Shown here: positions 18,893-27,207 of the stretch, one piece after another
Position numbering within the stretch: the stretch's first letter is position 1
How the letters are laid out: every line of letters starts with the position of its first letter
Assembly: GCA_944371995.1 (NCBI GenBank)
Contig: CALVYD010000001.1
Span: 1 to 64,000 of the forward strand
Reading direction: 5' to 3'
Source: an uncultured Bacilli bacterium
Lineage (GTDB): Bacteria > Bacillota_I > Bacilli_A > RF39 > UBA660
Length of the DNA stretch: 64,000 bases
Translations under genes and position numbers: made by a program
The notes under the pieces: generated by a model
Seen by the model: only the letters and a program-made list of their open reading frames with translations
Database searches by the model: none
What the model was told of the DNA's origin: nothing

Positions 18893-20475
18893 TACTTCTT
18901 CTCCAAGTACTCCTCATAAGGAATAGCTCTATCAATGATTTTACCATTTTCTAAAATTTCAATAACACGATTACTTACAGTACTATTTAATTCATAATCC
19001 CTGGAAGTAAATAAAATTTCTCCCTTAAAGTTAACCATACCTTTATTTAAAGAAGTAATACTTTCCAAATCTAAATGGTTCGTTGGTTCATCTAAAATCA
19101 AGAAATTAGGTTCTTCTAACATCATCTTAGATAACATACAACGAGCTTTTTCTCCACCTGATAAGACAGATACTTTTTTAAATACATCCTCACCAGAAAA
19201 TAACATCCTACCTAAAAATCCTCGAAGAACGGTCTCATCTTTAACATCATAATACTGACCAATCCACTCCATAATATTTTTATCAGTATTAAAGTACTCC
19301 GTATTATCTTGTGGCAAATAACCATAATTAATAGTCTTACCCCATTCAATAGTTCCATCATCATATTCTTCTTTTCCGGATAAAATATTAAATAACGTTG
19401 TTTTAACAAAATCATCTTGTGCCAAAAACGTAATTTTATCACCTTTTAAAACAGTAAAGGAAACATGGTCTAAAATTGTTTTTCCATCGATAATTTTAGT
19501 TAAATTCTCAACTTTTAAAATTTCTTTTCCAGCTTCTTTTTCTATCTTAAAATCAATATATGGATATTTACGTGAAGATGGAACAATTTCATCCAACTGA
19601 ATTTTATCTAACAATTTTTTACGAGAAGTGGCTTGTTTTGATTTAGAAGCATTCGCACTGAATCTAGCAATAAATGCTTGCAATTCTTTAATTTTTTCTT
19701 CTTTCTTTTTATTTGACTCCTTCATTTGTCTTTGCAAAAGTTCACTAGATTCATACCAGAAATCATAGTTACCTACATATAATTTAATCTTACCATAGTC
19801 AATATCAGCAATATGAGTACACACTTTATTTAAAAAGTGACGATCATGAGAAACAATAATAACTGTATTATTAAAATTAATTAAAAACTCTTCTAACCAT
19901 TTAATCGCTTCAATATCCAAACTATTAGTAGGCTCATCTAAAAGTAAAATATCAGGATCTCCAAATAAGGCTTGAGCAAGTAATACTTTAACTCTTAACT
20001 TAACTGGAATATCTTTCATCTTCATAGAATGATACTCCATATCAACACCTAAACTATTTAATAATGTTGCAGCATCACTCTCTGCATTCCAACCGTCAAG
20101 TTCCATAAACTCAGCTTCTAAATTAGCAAGCTTCATACCATCTTCTTCACTAAACTCTGTTTGCATATACATTTTATTTTTTTCAGACATGATACTATAT
20201 AATTTTTCATTTCCCATTATAACAACATCTAAAACCGTATCATCTTCATATTGATAATGGTCCTGTCTTAAGAATGAAATTCGCTCTCCCTTAGAAACGA
20301 TAACTTCTCCAGTAGTAGTTTCAACCTCACCAGACAATACTTTTAAAAAAGTACTCTTTCCAGATCCGTTTGCACCAATTAATCCATAACAATTTCCACT
20401 AGTAAACTTAATATTAACGTCCTCAAATAAAGTACGTTTACCAAACTTCAAACTAACATTATTTACTTGTATCAT
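18892..20475 (-). CDS. ABC-F family ATPase (YkpA/YbiT-like)
   Basis: 527 residues with two ATP-binding cassettes and no membrane domain. Cassette 1 has GANGSGKSTFL, an LSG-like signature region and LLLDEPTNSLDIEA; cassette 2 has LSGGEKARCML and LILDEPTNHLDLES. Between them lies the charged linker (about 240-310) that in ABC-F proteins reaches the ribosomal tRNA sites. This subclass is usually a housekeeping translation factor. The start is the ATG seven bases after GAGGTG; the GTG three codons upstream lies within that site. There is nothing specific to suggest drug resistance. Confidence 0.9.
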   Translation of the reverse strand: MIQVNNVSLKFGKRTLFEDVNIKFTSGNCYGLIGANGSGKSTFLKVLSGEVETTTGEVIVSKGERISFLRQDHYQYEDDTVLDVVIMGNEKLYSIMSEKNKMYMQTEFSEEDGMKLANLEAEFMELDGWNAESDAATLLNSLGVDMEYHSMKMKDIPVKLRVKVLLAQALFGDPDILLLDEPTNSLDIEAIKWLEEFLINFNNTVIIVSHDRHFLNKVCTHIADIDYGKIKLYVGNYDFWYESSELLQRQMKESNKKKEEKIKELQAFIARFSANASKSKQATSRKKLLDKIQLDEIVPSSRKYPYIDFKIEKEAGKEILKVENLTKIIDGKTILDHVSFTVLKGDKITFLAQDDFVKTTLFNILSGKEEYDDGTIEWGKTINYGYLPQDNTEYFNTDKNIMEWIGQYYDVKDETVLRGFLGRMLFSGEDVFKKVSVLSGGEKARCMLSKMMLEEPNFLILDEPTNHLDLESITSLNKGMVNFKGEILFTSRDYELNSTVSNRVIEILENGKIIDRAIPYEEYLEKK

Positions 20476-20676
20476 TTTTATCACCTCAAAACTCCTTAAA
20501 TTTTACTATAGAAAAGAAAAAAAGACAAGCAACTTACATCACTTTTCTTTTAGCATATTTTCCGGAATTATTTTTCTAGTATTTTTAGCAGTATAATTTC
20601 AGGAAAACAAAATATCTAACTCAGTATTACTAACTACCAATTTCAAAAAATTACATCATTTCTATAAATAAAAATC

Positions 20677-21552
20677 TTACAACTCTGAAAATTCTTTCAA
20701 ATATTGATAAATCTTTTCTATTTGTTCAATTTCTTCTTGTTCTTTACCAATACCTTTTAACAAGAAAGAAATATCAATATCATTCTTTTTAGACTTCTTT
20801 TTTTCTTGTAAATTTTCAAGTTTATTCTCAATAACTTCAATACTTTCTAAATCGCTAAGAATCTTTTTACTATCCACCTGCATAATACCTTGCTTTCTAG
20901 GAACATGATCAAACTGATAACGAAAATAATCCATCTGTCTAAAAAAACTAGGTCGTTTATAGTTTTCAAAAATCATAATGGCATAAATCAAAAAACGCAT
21001 ATTTCCTTGGACTTGAATCTCTTTACCATATTTCTTTTTCATTTTAGCATACTGTAAAATGATATACTGCCCTCTATCTGCAATAGATAGCTTTTTAGAA
21101 ATTTTCTCAGTAGAAGTAATAATTTCTTTCTTATAAAAAAATTGATAGATAAATAAAATAATAAAAATCCAAAGTAAAAATTTCAACTGTTCTGGATTCA
21201 AAAACACCATATCTACTTGCCTAATAATAAACTGATTAAGTAAATACGCAACTATAACATTACCTAAATATAAAGACAAAACGCCTTCTTCTTTAGAAAA
21301 GAAATCTTTCTCTAGTAAATAAGTAGTATAAAGCATACGAATTAAAAACTCAAAAATAACAATGATGAATATATCATCACAAAAAGTATTTAAATGAAAA
21401 TAGCTAGCAACACTTGCTAAAAAAACTAAGAAAATATTAGTAAACAAAACATATTGAACCTTAGTCAAAGAAAACCTTTTCACAACAAAATTAAGAAATA
21501 AAAATAATAAAAAGGCAAAAAACACATAACTAATAAACACTAAAAATTCCAT
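20677..21552 (-). CDS. unknown polytopic membrane protein
   Basis: 291 residues. The first 150 contain about five hydrophobic helices. The remainder is soluble: a segment around SKKLSIADRGQYIILQYAKM, then FLIYAIMIFENYKRPSFF and a coiled-coil, Lys/Glu-rich end (ENLQEEKKKSKK-like, followed by ISFLLKGIGKEQEEIEQIEK). The layout is like a sensor or scaffold with a cytosolic tail, but I cannot name a family. It stands alone on the minus strand between the ABC-F gene and the DUF2798 gene. Confidence 0.6.
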   Translation of the reverse strand: MEFLVFISYVFFAFLLFLFLNFVVKRFSLTKVQYVLFTNIFLVFLASVASYFHLNTFCDDIFIIVIFEFLIRMLYTTYLLEKDFFSKEEGVLSLYLGNVIVAYLLNQFIIRQVDMVFLNPEQLKFLLWIFIILFIYQFFYKKEIITSTEKISKKLSIADRGQYIILQYAKMKKKYGKEIQVQGNMRFLIYAIMIFENYKRPSFFRQMDYFRYQFDHVPRKQGIMQVDSKKILSDLESIEVIENKLENLQEKKKSKKNDIDISFLLKGIGKEQEEIEQIEKIYQYLKEFSEL

Positions 21553-21697
21553 AGTAATCCCCCTAAAATTTATGCTTATTATACTATAATATTACAAAAT
21601 AAACAAGGTAATATTATCATATACTATTTACAATTTCTAAATCTTCCACAAATATTCACCTTACTATTTAAATTAAAATTTAAAAAAAAGACAACTA

Positions 21698-22168
21698 TTA
21701 TTTTGCCTTTTCTCTAAAAAGTAACGAAAAAAGAAATCTAACCAATGGTCCTGCATAAAAAAGTTGAAAGCATAATGCCATTGGAAAGCTTATTACCATA
21801 AATTGTAACCATGTTACAACAAATTGACTAATTTCTGGTTTAGATATAAATATAGTTGCAATAAAACTCATAATCGGACACATAAATGAAACGATAACAA
21901 TCGATATTGCATAAGAAACAATAATAGAAGGTTGTTCTTTAGGATTAATTGCTTTAAAAACTAATTTATGAGCAATTTTTCCAATTAGGAAAAACTCTAA
22001 CACTCCAGCAATAACATACATAAAGAAAAACTCTTTAAATGCTTCTAAAAATACAAAATTATGTAATCCTCCACTATGAATTGCAATATTATAACAAACC
22101 ATCACATAAACCATCAAAGCTGCCATAATAATCGTATAAATAAAATCTTGAAATTTAGTCTTTGGCAT
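21698..22168 (-). CDS. DUF2798-family membrane protein
   Basis: 156 residues with four membrane helices. The N-terminal PKTKFQDFIYTIIMAALMVY and the helix after it fit the DUF2798 family, whose function is unknown. The start chosen is the ATG preceded by GGAAAGGAG; two ATGs upstream lie in or before that site. It is downstream of a hairpin terminator and has a separate near-consensus promoter further upstream, so its expression probably depends on read-through of the hairpin. Confidence 0.7.
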   Translation of the reverse strand: MPKTKFQDFIYTIIMAALMVYVMVCYNIAIHSGGLHNFVFLEAFKEFFFMYVIAGVLEFFLIGKIAHKLVFKAINPKEQPSIIVSYAISIVIVSFMCPIMSFIATIFISKPEISQFVVTWLQFMVISFPMALCFQLFYAGPLVRFLFSLLFREKAK

Positions 22169-22200
22169 AAATACACTACTCCTTTCCATAACAAAACAAA

Positions 22201-22221
22201 ACAACACATAACATGTGTTGT
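22201..22221 (-). terminator. terminator-like hairpin in the leader of the DUF2798 gene
   Basis: Perfect 9-bp stem ACAACACAT/ATGTGTTGT with a 3-base loop, followed on the minus strand by TTTTGTTTTG and then by the ribosome site of the gene at 21698. Confidence 0.6.
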
Positions 22222-22287
22222 TCGTTAGTCATTCAAAAAGAATGTGCGTTTCCAATATTTACCGATTATCTCTTGTTTCCATTCTAA

Positions 22288-22316
22288 ATTATATCAAAAA
22301 AAACACAACTTTTCAA
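22288..22316 (-). promoter_or_regulatory. promoter for the DUF2798 leader
   Basis: On the minus strand TTGAAA (22311-22316) and TATAAT (22288-22293) are 17 bases apart. The transcript would start near 22281 and meet the hairpin at 22201-22221 before the coding region. Confidence 0.7.
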
Positions 22317-22621
22317 GAAGAATTTTTATTCTTATCCAATTTCTTCAATCTAGCTTTAACCATAAATACTAAATCCATAGGAGCATTTATTTTATATAAA
22401 ACTAATAAACTATCTTGTAACTTTGTCCTAAGTGACATCGTATCTTTAATATTTTCTGCTTCTTTTTTATAATCAAAATTAGATAAAGGATTCTCTTCAA
22501 TAAATGCACGAATATAATTTTCAATATCTTTTAATACAAAAACCTTTAAATCATATTCATCCATTTCCATAATTCCATAATATCCACCAACTAAATATTT
22601 AAATTCATCTTCTATTGTCAT
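22313..22621 (-). CDS. unknown small soluble protein, last gene of the ybaK group
   Basis: 102 residues, acidic, helical, beginning MTIEDEFKYLVGGYYGIMEM. I do not recognise the family. The start is the ATG eight bases after GAGGTG; an ATG eight codons upstream is less well placed. It overlaps the stop of the DUF4186 gene in an ATGA junction and so belongs to the same transcript as ybaK. The C-terminal end (MVKARLKKLDKNKNSS) is basic. Confidence 0.65.
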   Translation of the reverse strand: MTIEDEFKYLVGGYYGIMEMDEYDLKVFVLKDIENYIRAFIEENPLSNFDYKKEAENIKDTMSLRTKLQDSLLVLYKINAPMDLVFMVKARLKKLDKNKNSS

Positions 22622-22995
22622 TTCATCACCTCTTTTTTTATCCATCGCATAATAACACGCACAACATAATCAACTTGTTCTTTTGTTAAATCTTTATCTT
22701 TAGAAATATGATGCCATTTATAAAGACACCCTCGACAACAAGTTGCAGTCGCATGTTGTGCTACAAAAACAGGATGCCCTTTCATCGGCGTTTGCTTACC
22801 ATCATTAACTAAATTAGCTGGAGCTAATCGTTTAGAAATAAAATCATATGCATGAGATGAGACAACATCCATGCCTTTTTCCAAAACATATTTTTTATCT
22901 TTATCTGTTAAATGAAAGCGACTACGGAACTTAGAATTTCCAAGTCTAAAAAACAATTTATCTATCTCCATATCTTGATACTCTTCTAATGTCAT
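22618..22995 (-). CDS. DUF4186 family protein
   Basis: 125 residues that fit DUF4186 closely: NSKFRSRFHLTDKDKKYV, SSHAYDFISKRLAPA, DGKQTPMKGHPVFVAQHATA and TCCRGCLYKWHHI. The conserved His and Cys residues (HPVFVAQH, CCRGC) look like a metal site, probably zinc or iron, but the biochemical role of the family is not known to me. It overlaps both its neighbours by four bases, between ybaK and the unknown gene at 22313. Confidence 0.85.
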   Translation of the reverse strand: MTLEEYQDMEIDKLFFRLGNSKFRSRFHLTDKDKKYVLEKGMDVVSSHAYDFISKRLAPANLVNDGKQTPMKGHPVFVAQHATATCCRGCLYKWHHISKDKDLTKEQVDYVVRVIMRWIKKEVMK

Positions 22996-23471
22996 AAACT
23001 AACACCTTCTATAATACTTGCAAATTGACAATGAAGTAATTTTCTCAAATCACAAACCTCAACTTCAACCTGATATCCTATCTTCCCTGCACTAAAAATA
23101 ATCGCCGGAAACTCTAAAGCACTAGAATCAATCACTGTTAAAAATGCTTTTTTCATACCAATTGGAGAACATCCTCCATGAATATACCCGGTAAGAGGAA
23201 GCAACTCTTTAGAAGGTAACATAGAAATAGACTTACAAGAAACACTTCTAGCAGCTTTTTTTAAATCCAATTCTTGATTAACAGGAATCATAAACACATA
23301 ATATTTTTTTGAATTAGAAACAGTAACTAACGTTTTAAAAACCCTTCTAAAATCTTGATTTAGAGCAATCGCCACTTCAACACCACTAACAGCAGAAGTA
23401 TCACCATAATAATAAGACTGATATTTTATTTTACGCTGTTCTAAAATTCTCATAACATTAGTTTTCTCCAT
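22992..23471 (-). CDS. ybaK: Cys-tRNA(Pro)/Cys-tRNA(Cys) deacylase YbaK
   Basis: 159 residues of the YbaK/EbsC fold. The catalytic Lys lies in RRVFKTLVTV, and the family segments YIHGGCSPIGMKK and ALEFPAIIFSAGKIGYQVEV are present. The enzyme removes cysteine mischarged by ProRS onto tRNA-Pro. Length is normal. First gene of a three-gene overlapping group with DUF4186 and an unknown gene. Confidence 0.93.
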   Translation of the reverse strand: MEKTNVMRILEQRKIKYQSYYYGDTSAVSGVEVAIALNQDFRRVFKTLVTVSNSKKYYVFMIPVNQELDLKKAARSVSCKSISMLPSKELLPLTGYIHGGCSPIGMKKAFLTVIDSSALEFPAIIFSAGKIGYQVEVEVCDLRKLLHCQFASIIEGVSL

Positions 23472-23503
23472 AGTATCACCCTTCCATAAAAATTATACCA
23501 TAG

Positions 23504-23527
23504 AAAAAGTAGATTGGAATAATCTAC
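23504..23527 (-). terminator. terminator of the CarD-like gene
   Basis: GTAGATT/AATCTAC stem with a 5-base loop and TTTTTC after it on the minus strand, just downstream of the stop at 23534. Confidence 0.7.
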
Positions 23528-23533
23528 TAAACC

Positions 23534-24022
23534 TTATGCTAACAAAGCCTTTACAGAATCAATAACATATTGCCTTGTCTCATCAAAAGTTAACTGTAAA
23601 CTGATAGATAATTCATTATATAATCGTCTCTCAGCCTGATTAAAATACTGTTCATCTTTTTCACTAATTTTTTTATTTTGATCTAATCGCGTCATGTTTC
23701 TTAAATAAGCTGTTTTTATAATCTTTATTAAACTTTCTAAAGTATTTTCACCTAGTAATCGTTTATACTCATATTCAATATCCCTATCATTAACTTGGAT
23801 AGTTTCAATAAATGGAATTTTAGCAATTAAATCTTCTGCTTCCTCTTTCGTAATAACATCACGTAAATAAGAAGTCGTATCTACAGGAACACTGGTAACT
23901 AACGAATCATCATCAATTGGATTCATAATATAATAAGTTTTATTAAAAAAATAATTATCTTGCACATCCTTTATCCTATAAACATCTCTTCTATAAACAA
24001 CAACATCTCCAGATTTATACAT
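23534..24022 (-). CDS. CarD family RNA-polymerase-binding regulator
   Basis: 162 residues. The N-terminal 60 residues (MYKSGDVVVYRRDVYRIKDV then YYIMNPIDDDSLVTSVPVDT) match the CarD/TRCF RNA-polymerase interaction domain, and the rest is a helical DNA-binding domain (YEYKRLLGENTLESLIKIIK and on). CarD proteins contact RNA polymerase beta and stabilise open complexes, for example at rRNA promoters. The start is the ATG after GGAGGC, ten codons inside the longest frame. It is monocistronic with its own terminator. Confidence 0.85.
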   Translation of the reverse strand: MYKSGDVVVYRRDVYRIKDVQDNYFFNKTYYIMNPIDDDSLVTSVPVDTTSYLRDVITKEEAEDLIAKIPFIETIQVNDRDIEYEYKRLLGENTLESLIKIIKTAYLRNMTRLDQNKKISEKDEQYFNQAERRLYNELSISLQLTFDETRQYVIDSVKALLA

Positions 24023-24128
24023 TTTAAGCCTCCTAAAAAAAATAGCTATCAACTGGACTTACACCAATAAACAGCTACTCGTTGTAATTTAATTATAACA
24101 TTTTTTCACTTTTTTCATAAGCAACATT

Positions 24129-24899
24129 TTATTTTTTTTCTACGATTTTTTTATATTGATAACTTTTTTTCAGCAGACAACAATCAGTAAATTCTCTATA
24201 AGAATCAATTTTATAATCAGCTAGAAAATTAATCTCTAATCGGTCTTTATCAGAATATTTATCATACACATTAATAGTTTCTATTTCGGCACCTTTAGAA
24301 GCCATAACACCGTGTAAAGAATCCTCAAATACTAAACATAATTCTGGATTTGTTTGATAATGTTCTAAGACTTTCAAATAAACTTCTGGATGAGGCTTTT
24401 TATAAACAACATCTTCTTTTCTAATAATAAAATCAAAAATATCATAAATAGAAACAGCATGTGCCATAGTCAGATTTTGATTAGCATAAATATCAATCTG
24501 TCTTTGTGTCGTTGCAGTTGCAAGAACTAAAGTAAAACCTCGATCTTTCAATTCTCGCAACAATTCCGGAACACCTGGTTTATACGTCAACTCATATGTT
24601 AAAATTGATTCAACACTACTCCATCTCTCTAATATTAACTCATCTTTAGAAATACTCATATGATATTTTTGAATTAAGTAATCACAATAAGCAACATAGA
24701 TATCTTCACTAGAGTGAGTTTCTAAAAACCAGTCTCTTTCTTGCTGAATATTATTCAAATCAACTTGTACTCCTGCAAATTTATCAATAATCCGAAAATC
24801 CGCTTCATTCCAAATTCCAATAGAATCAATCAAAGTACCATCCATATCAAAAATAATATATTTCTTTTTAGACAAATCTAACTCTTCTAACTTTTTCAC
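24129..24899 (-). CDS. HAD superfamily hydrolase (beta-phosphoglucomutase-like)
   Basis: 256 residues with all four HAD motifs: IIFDMDGTLIDSIG (nucleophile Asp), LATATT (motif II), YKKPHPEVYL (motif III Lys) and VFEDSLHGVMASKGA (motif IV acidic pair). The helical cap inserted after motif I places it in subfamily IA, with phosphoglycolate phosphatases and beta-phosphoglucomutases. The substrate cannot be read from the sequence. It stands alone. Confidence 0.85.
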   Translation of the reverse strand: MKKLEELDLSKKKYIIFDMDGTLIDSIGIWNEADFRIIDKFAGVQVDLNNIQQERDWFLETHSSEDIYVAYCDYLIQKYHMSISKDELILERWSSVESILTYELTYKPGVPELLRELKDRGFTLVLATATTQRQIDIYANQNLTMAHAVSIYDIFDFIIRKEDVVYKKPHPEVYLKVLEHYQTNPELCLVFEDSLHGVMASKGAEIETINVYDKYSDKDRLEINFLADYKIDSYREFTDCCLLKKSYQYKKIVEKK

Positions 24900-25016
24900 A
24901 ATATCACCCTTCCATAAAAATTATTCTACCATAATAATAAATTATTTAAAACTGGGCGTTTGCTGTATATATTTATCATTATTTTGATTATACTATAATG
25001 AAAGGAATGAAGTAAT

Positions 25017-25172
25017 ATGTACGGAATGTATCCTTATCCATACAATTATGGAAATAATGATGGTTTTGGTTCAGGATGGATCTGGGCAATCATCATCGTT
25101 ATTATAATTATTTTCTTCATCTGGGGAGGAAATAATAATTGCTGCAACAACGGAGGAAATGGTTGCAGATAA
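25017..25172 (+). CDS. 51-residue glycine/tyrosine-rich single-span membrane peptide
   Basis: Begins MYGMYPYPYNYGNNDGFG, has one very hydrophobic helix (WIWAIIIVIIIIFFIW) and ends in NNNCCNNGGNGCR with three cysteines. The pattern, Gly/Tyr-rich head plus one helix, is like small sporulation-linked membrane proteins of the YjcZ type in Bacilli. It has a TATAAT hexamer at 24994-24999, an AAGGAATG ribosome site and its own terminator, so it is likely real. Function unknown. Confidence 0.65.
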   Translation: MYGMYPYPYNYGNNDGFGSGWIWAIIIVIIIIFFIWGGNNNCCNNGGNGCR

Positions 25173-25197
25173 AAAAAGCACAACCTTGTGCTTTTTT
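25172..25197. terminator. bidirectional terminator
   Basis: 12-bp stem AAAAAAGCACAA/TTGTGCTTTTTT with a 2-base loop between the small membrane peptide and the convergent gene at 25196. Confidence 0.85.
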
Positions 25198-25648
25198 ATT
25201 TGGTATTAAACTTACTTTCTAAAATAGTAAGCATTTTTTCATTAATAATAGAAGGATCATATGTAATATTGATAACTGCATCACACTTATCGTTTTCCAC
25301 TATATCATCATATTCCATAAAGGCACTTATAACACCATTCGTTAAAAACAACTCATCTAGCATTCCCTTTAAACAGTATTCACAACAAATATCAGTTATC
25401 TTCATACAATAACTTAGTAATTCTTTATTCGCATGTTTATCAAAAGAAATCAAAGATGGCCTTTTAAAAATATCTAAAAACAAAAAAACTTCCATGCGTA
25501 AAATATAATCGCTAAGTTTTTGATTATCATACTCTATCATTAATGTACGATGATGAATATTAACATCGATAACACCTGGTATAGTAAATAAATACTCTTT
25601 AATTTCACGATTTAAAAAGAAATCAAATACGAATGACAGTTTACTCAT
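25196..25648 (-). CDS. unknown protein with HMA-like halves
   Basis: 150 residues. Two parts resemble heavy-metal-associated (ferredoxin-like) folds: an N-terminal one (IPGVIDVNIHHRTLMIEYDNQKL read in parts: IPGVIDVNIHH and LMIEYDNQKL) without Cys, and a C-terminal one with ITDICCEYCLKGMLDEL, NGVISAFMEYDDI and AVINITYDPSII. The CCEYC motif sits where HMA domains bind metal. The spacing differs from the usual CxxC, so it is a tentative match. The start is the ATG after AGAGGATG. Confidence 0.5.
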   Translation of the reverse strand: MSKLSFVFDFFLNREIKEYLFTIPGVIDVNIHHRTLMIEYDNQKLSDYILRMEVFLFLDIFKRPSLISFDKHANKELLSYCMKITDICCEYCLKGMLDELFLTNGVISAFMEYDDIVENDKCDAVINITYDPSIINEKMLTILESKFNTK

Positions 25649-25705
25649 AAGCATCCTCTCTACAGATAAATAAAAAAACGCTACTTAGTAGCGTAATAAT
25701 CAATA

Positions 25706-25781
25706 TGGTGGAGCATAGCGGGATCGAACCGCTGACCTCCACGGTGCAAACGTGGCGCTCTCCCAGCTGAGCTAATGCCCC
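25706..25781 (-). tRNA. tRNA-Ala (anticodon TGC)
   Basis: Minus-strand cloverleaf with acceptor GGGGCAT/ATGCTCC, anticodon loop TTTGCAC, T-arm GGTTCGATCC, discriminator A and encoded CCA. Confidence 0.95.
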
Positions 25782-25839
25782 ATATTTGTCTCCCTTTCTC
25801 AAGTCGACAAATTGATTATAGCAAGCAAAACATGAAATG

Positions 25840-26592
25840 TCAACAACTTTTATACTTTTTTTCTAAATATTCATCTTCAAGATAATAAAAATCCCCTTCT
25901 TTTATCAAATGACGATACCCGCGATAAAAATTATCAGTATTTTTAATTAACTTACTCTTCTTAAAACAATAATGATTTAGATATCTTTCTAGTAAAAATC
26001 TCTCATAAAAATAAGGAATTTGCTGATACTCTCTCGTAAGTTTAACTAATAAAAAAATAGATAAAAAGAAAACATTCAACGAAAAAGAAAAAACCGTAAA
26101 AACTAAAAAACAAAATAACAATAAATAACCAATGCAAAAAGTAAAATAAAATGCCTTTTTATAAGAACAAACTGTATGAAAAATTAAACATAATAATTTT
26201 CCACCATCCAAAGGATAAATAGGAAGCAAATTAAAAAATAGAATTCCATAATGATAAGTAGATATTAAAATTTCTTTTTCAGGAAACAAATGAATTAGTA
26301 AAAACCATCCCAAAATTTGAAATAACGGTCCAAATACTAAAATAATCAATTCTTTTACTAAAGAAATATTATAAGAAGTAGAAAACTTAGAAATTCCTCC
26401 CAGAGGATAAATTAATATCTTGTGAATCTCTCCTCCTAACAAATATACCATAAGAAAATGCCCTATCTCATGAATAACAATTAAAAACGTAATCACACAG
26501 AAAGAAAAAAAGGAAGCCGTAATAACAGCAAAAAAGGCCAATAAATAAAATAAAGGATGAACTTCTACATAACTAAATATAGTCTTTATAAT
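25840..26592 (-). CDS. spoIVFB: SpoIVFB-like M50 site-2-type metalloprotease
   Basis: A polytopic membrane protein with the M50 zinc site HEIGHFLMVYLLGGEI and the third-ligand motif LLPIYPLDGGKL. SpoIVFB cleaves pro-sigma-K during spore formation in Bacillus and is held inactive by SpoIVFA, the gene directly upstream here. The first standard start (TTG at 26541) would drop the family N-terminus EVHPLFYLL (Bacillus: VHPFLW). Keeping it needs a start upstream; ATT at 26590-26592, right after an in-frame TAA, gives MIKTIFSYVEVHP. That start overlaps spoIVFA by 20 bases and has only a weak ribosome site. Protein length would be 250. Confidence 0.85.
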   Translation of the reverse strand: MIKTIFSYVEVHPLFYLLAFFAVITASFFSFCVITFLIVIHEIGHFLMVYLLGGEIHKILIYPLGGISKFSTSYNISLVKELIILVFGPLFQILGWFLLIHLFPEKEILISTYHYGILFFNLLPIYPLDGGKLLCLIFHTVCSYKKAFYFTFCIGYLLLFCFLVFTVFSFSLNVFFLSIFLLVKLTREYQQIPYFYERFLLERYLNHYCFKKSKLIKNTDNFYRGYRHLIKEGDFYYLEDEYLEKKYKSC

Positions 26593-27148
26593 TTAAAAAA
26601 GTCCCATCTTTTTGAAAAACTAAATATAATTTTTTATCTTCTGCCTCTCCTAACAACGTTCCCTTTTCTACATAATCATAGAGTTTAATGCCATCAGTCG
26701 AAATATTGGAATAGTAAACATCAACACCATCGACTTGCTCTATAATAACCGTATTTCCATATCCTTCTTTTTCTCCTAAAAAAATAACAATTCCGCTCTC
26801 AAGTACAGGAACCATATAATTTTCATCTACTGTCAACTTCACACCATCTAAATAGGTATGCGCATTTTTATAAGACAAAGTCTCTTGAAAAACAGCCTGT
26901 TCTTTCACTGCCAATTGATCAATAGACAAAATATTACCAAAATATTTTTGATACACATCTTTTATCTTCGCAAACTCAAAATTCTTATCATACACATTTT
27001 CTAATATAGTATTCTTAATATTATTATCTTTCTTTATGAGTATCATACCTACTAAAAAAATAATTACTGTAATAAGTGCTCTGGTTATAAATGATTTGAC
27101 ACTTTTTTTTAACACTAGTCTCTTCTTTACTGTTTTTTTTGTATTCAT
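26573..27148 (-). CDS. spoIVFA: SpoIVFA-like protein with degenerate M23 domain
   Basis: 191 residues: basic N-terminus, one membrane helix (about 22-43), then an M23/LysM-peptidase-like beta domain (GYGNTVIIEQVDGVDVYYSN and DYVEKGTLLGEAEDKKLYLV). The catalytic His residues of M23 enzymes are not evident, as in SpoIVFA, which inhibits SpoIVFB rather than acting as a peptidase. Position confirms it: mreC-mreD-spoIVFA-spoIVFB as in Bacillus, except that minC and minD are missing. An AGAGGAG site precedes the ATG; a terminator separates it from mreD. Confidence 0.8.
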   Translation of the reverse strand: MNTKKTVKKRLVLKKSVKSFITRALITVIIFLVGMILIKKDNNIKNTILENVYDKNFEFAKIKDVYQKYFGNILSIDQLAVKEQAVFQETLSYKNAHTYLDGVKLTVDENYMVPVLESGIVIFLGEKEGYGNTVIIEQVDGVDVYYSNISTDGIKLYDYVEKGTLLGEAEDKKLYLVFQKDGTFLNYKDYI

Positions 27149-27174
27149 AGTATAATCTCCTCTAATAAAGGATA

Positions 27175-27207
27175 TGAAAAAAGAAAAGCAGATATTCTGC
27201 TTTTCTT
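27175..27207 (-). terminator. terminator between mreD and spoIVFA
   Basis: A 12-bp stem AAGAAAAGCAGA/TCTGCTTTTCTT with a 3-base loop and a following T run on the minus strand. It would separate cell-shape genes from spore genes. Confidence 0.8.

Noticed and set aside
18892-20475. ABC-F protein as an antibiotic resistance gene
   Set aside because: It has the housekeeping YkpA/YbiT-like form and lies outside the mobile element; no leader peptide is seen before it.
20485-20676. Possible gene in the gap upstream of the ABC-F gene
   Set aside because: No open frame with a ribosome site and no strong hairpin were seen; it is probably the ABC-F promoter region.
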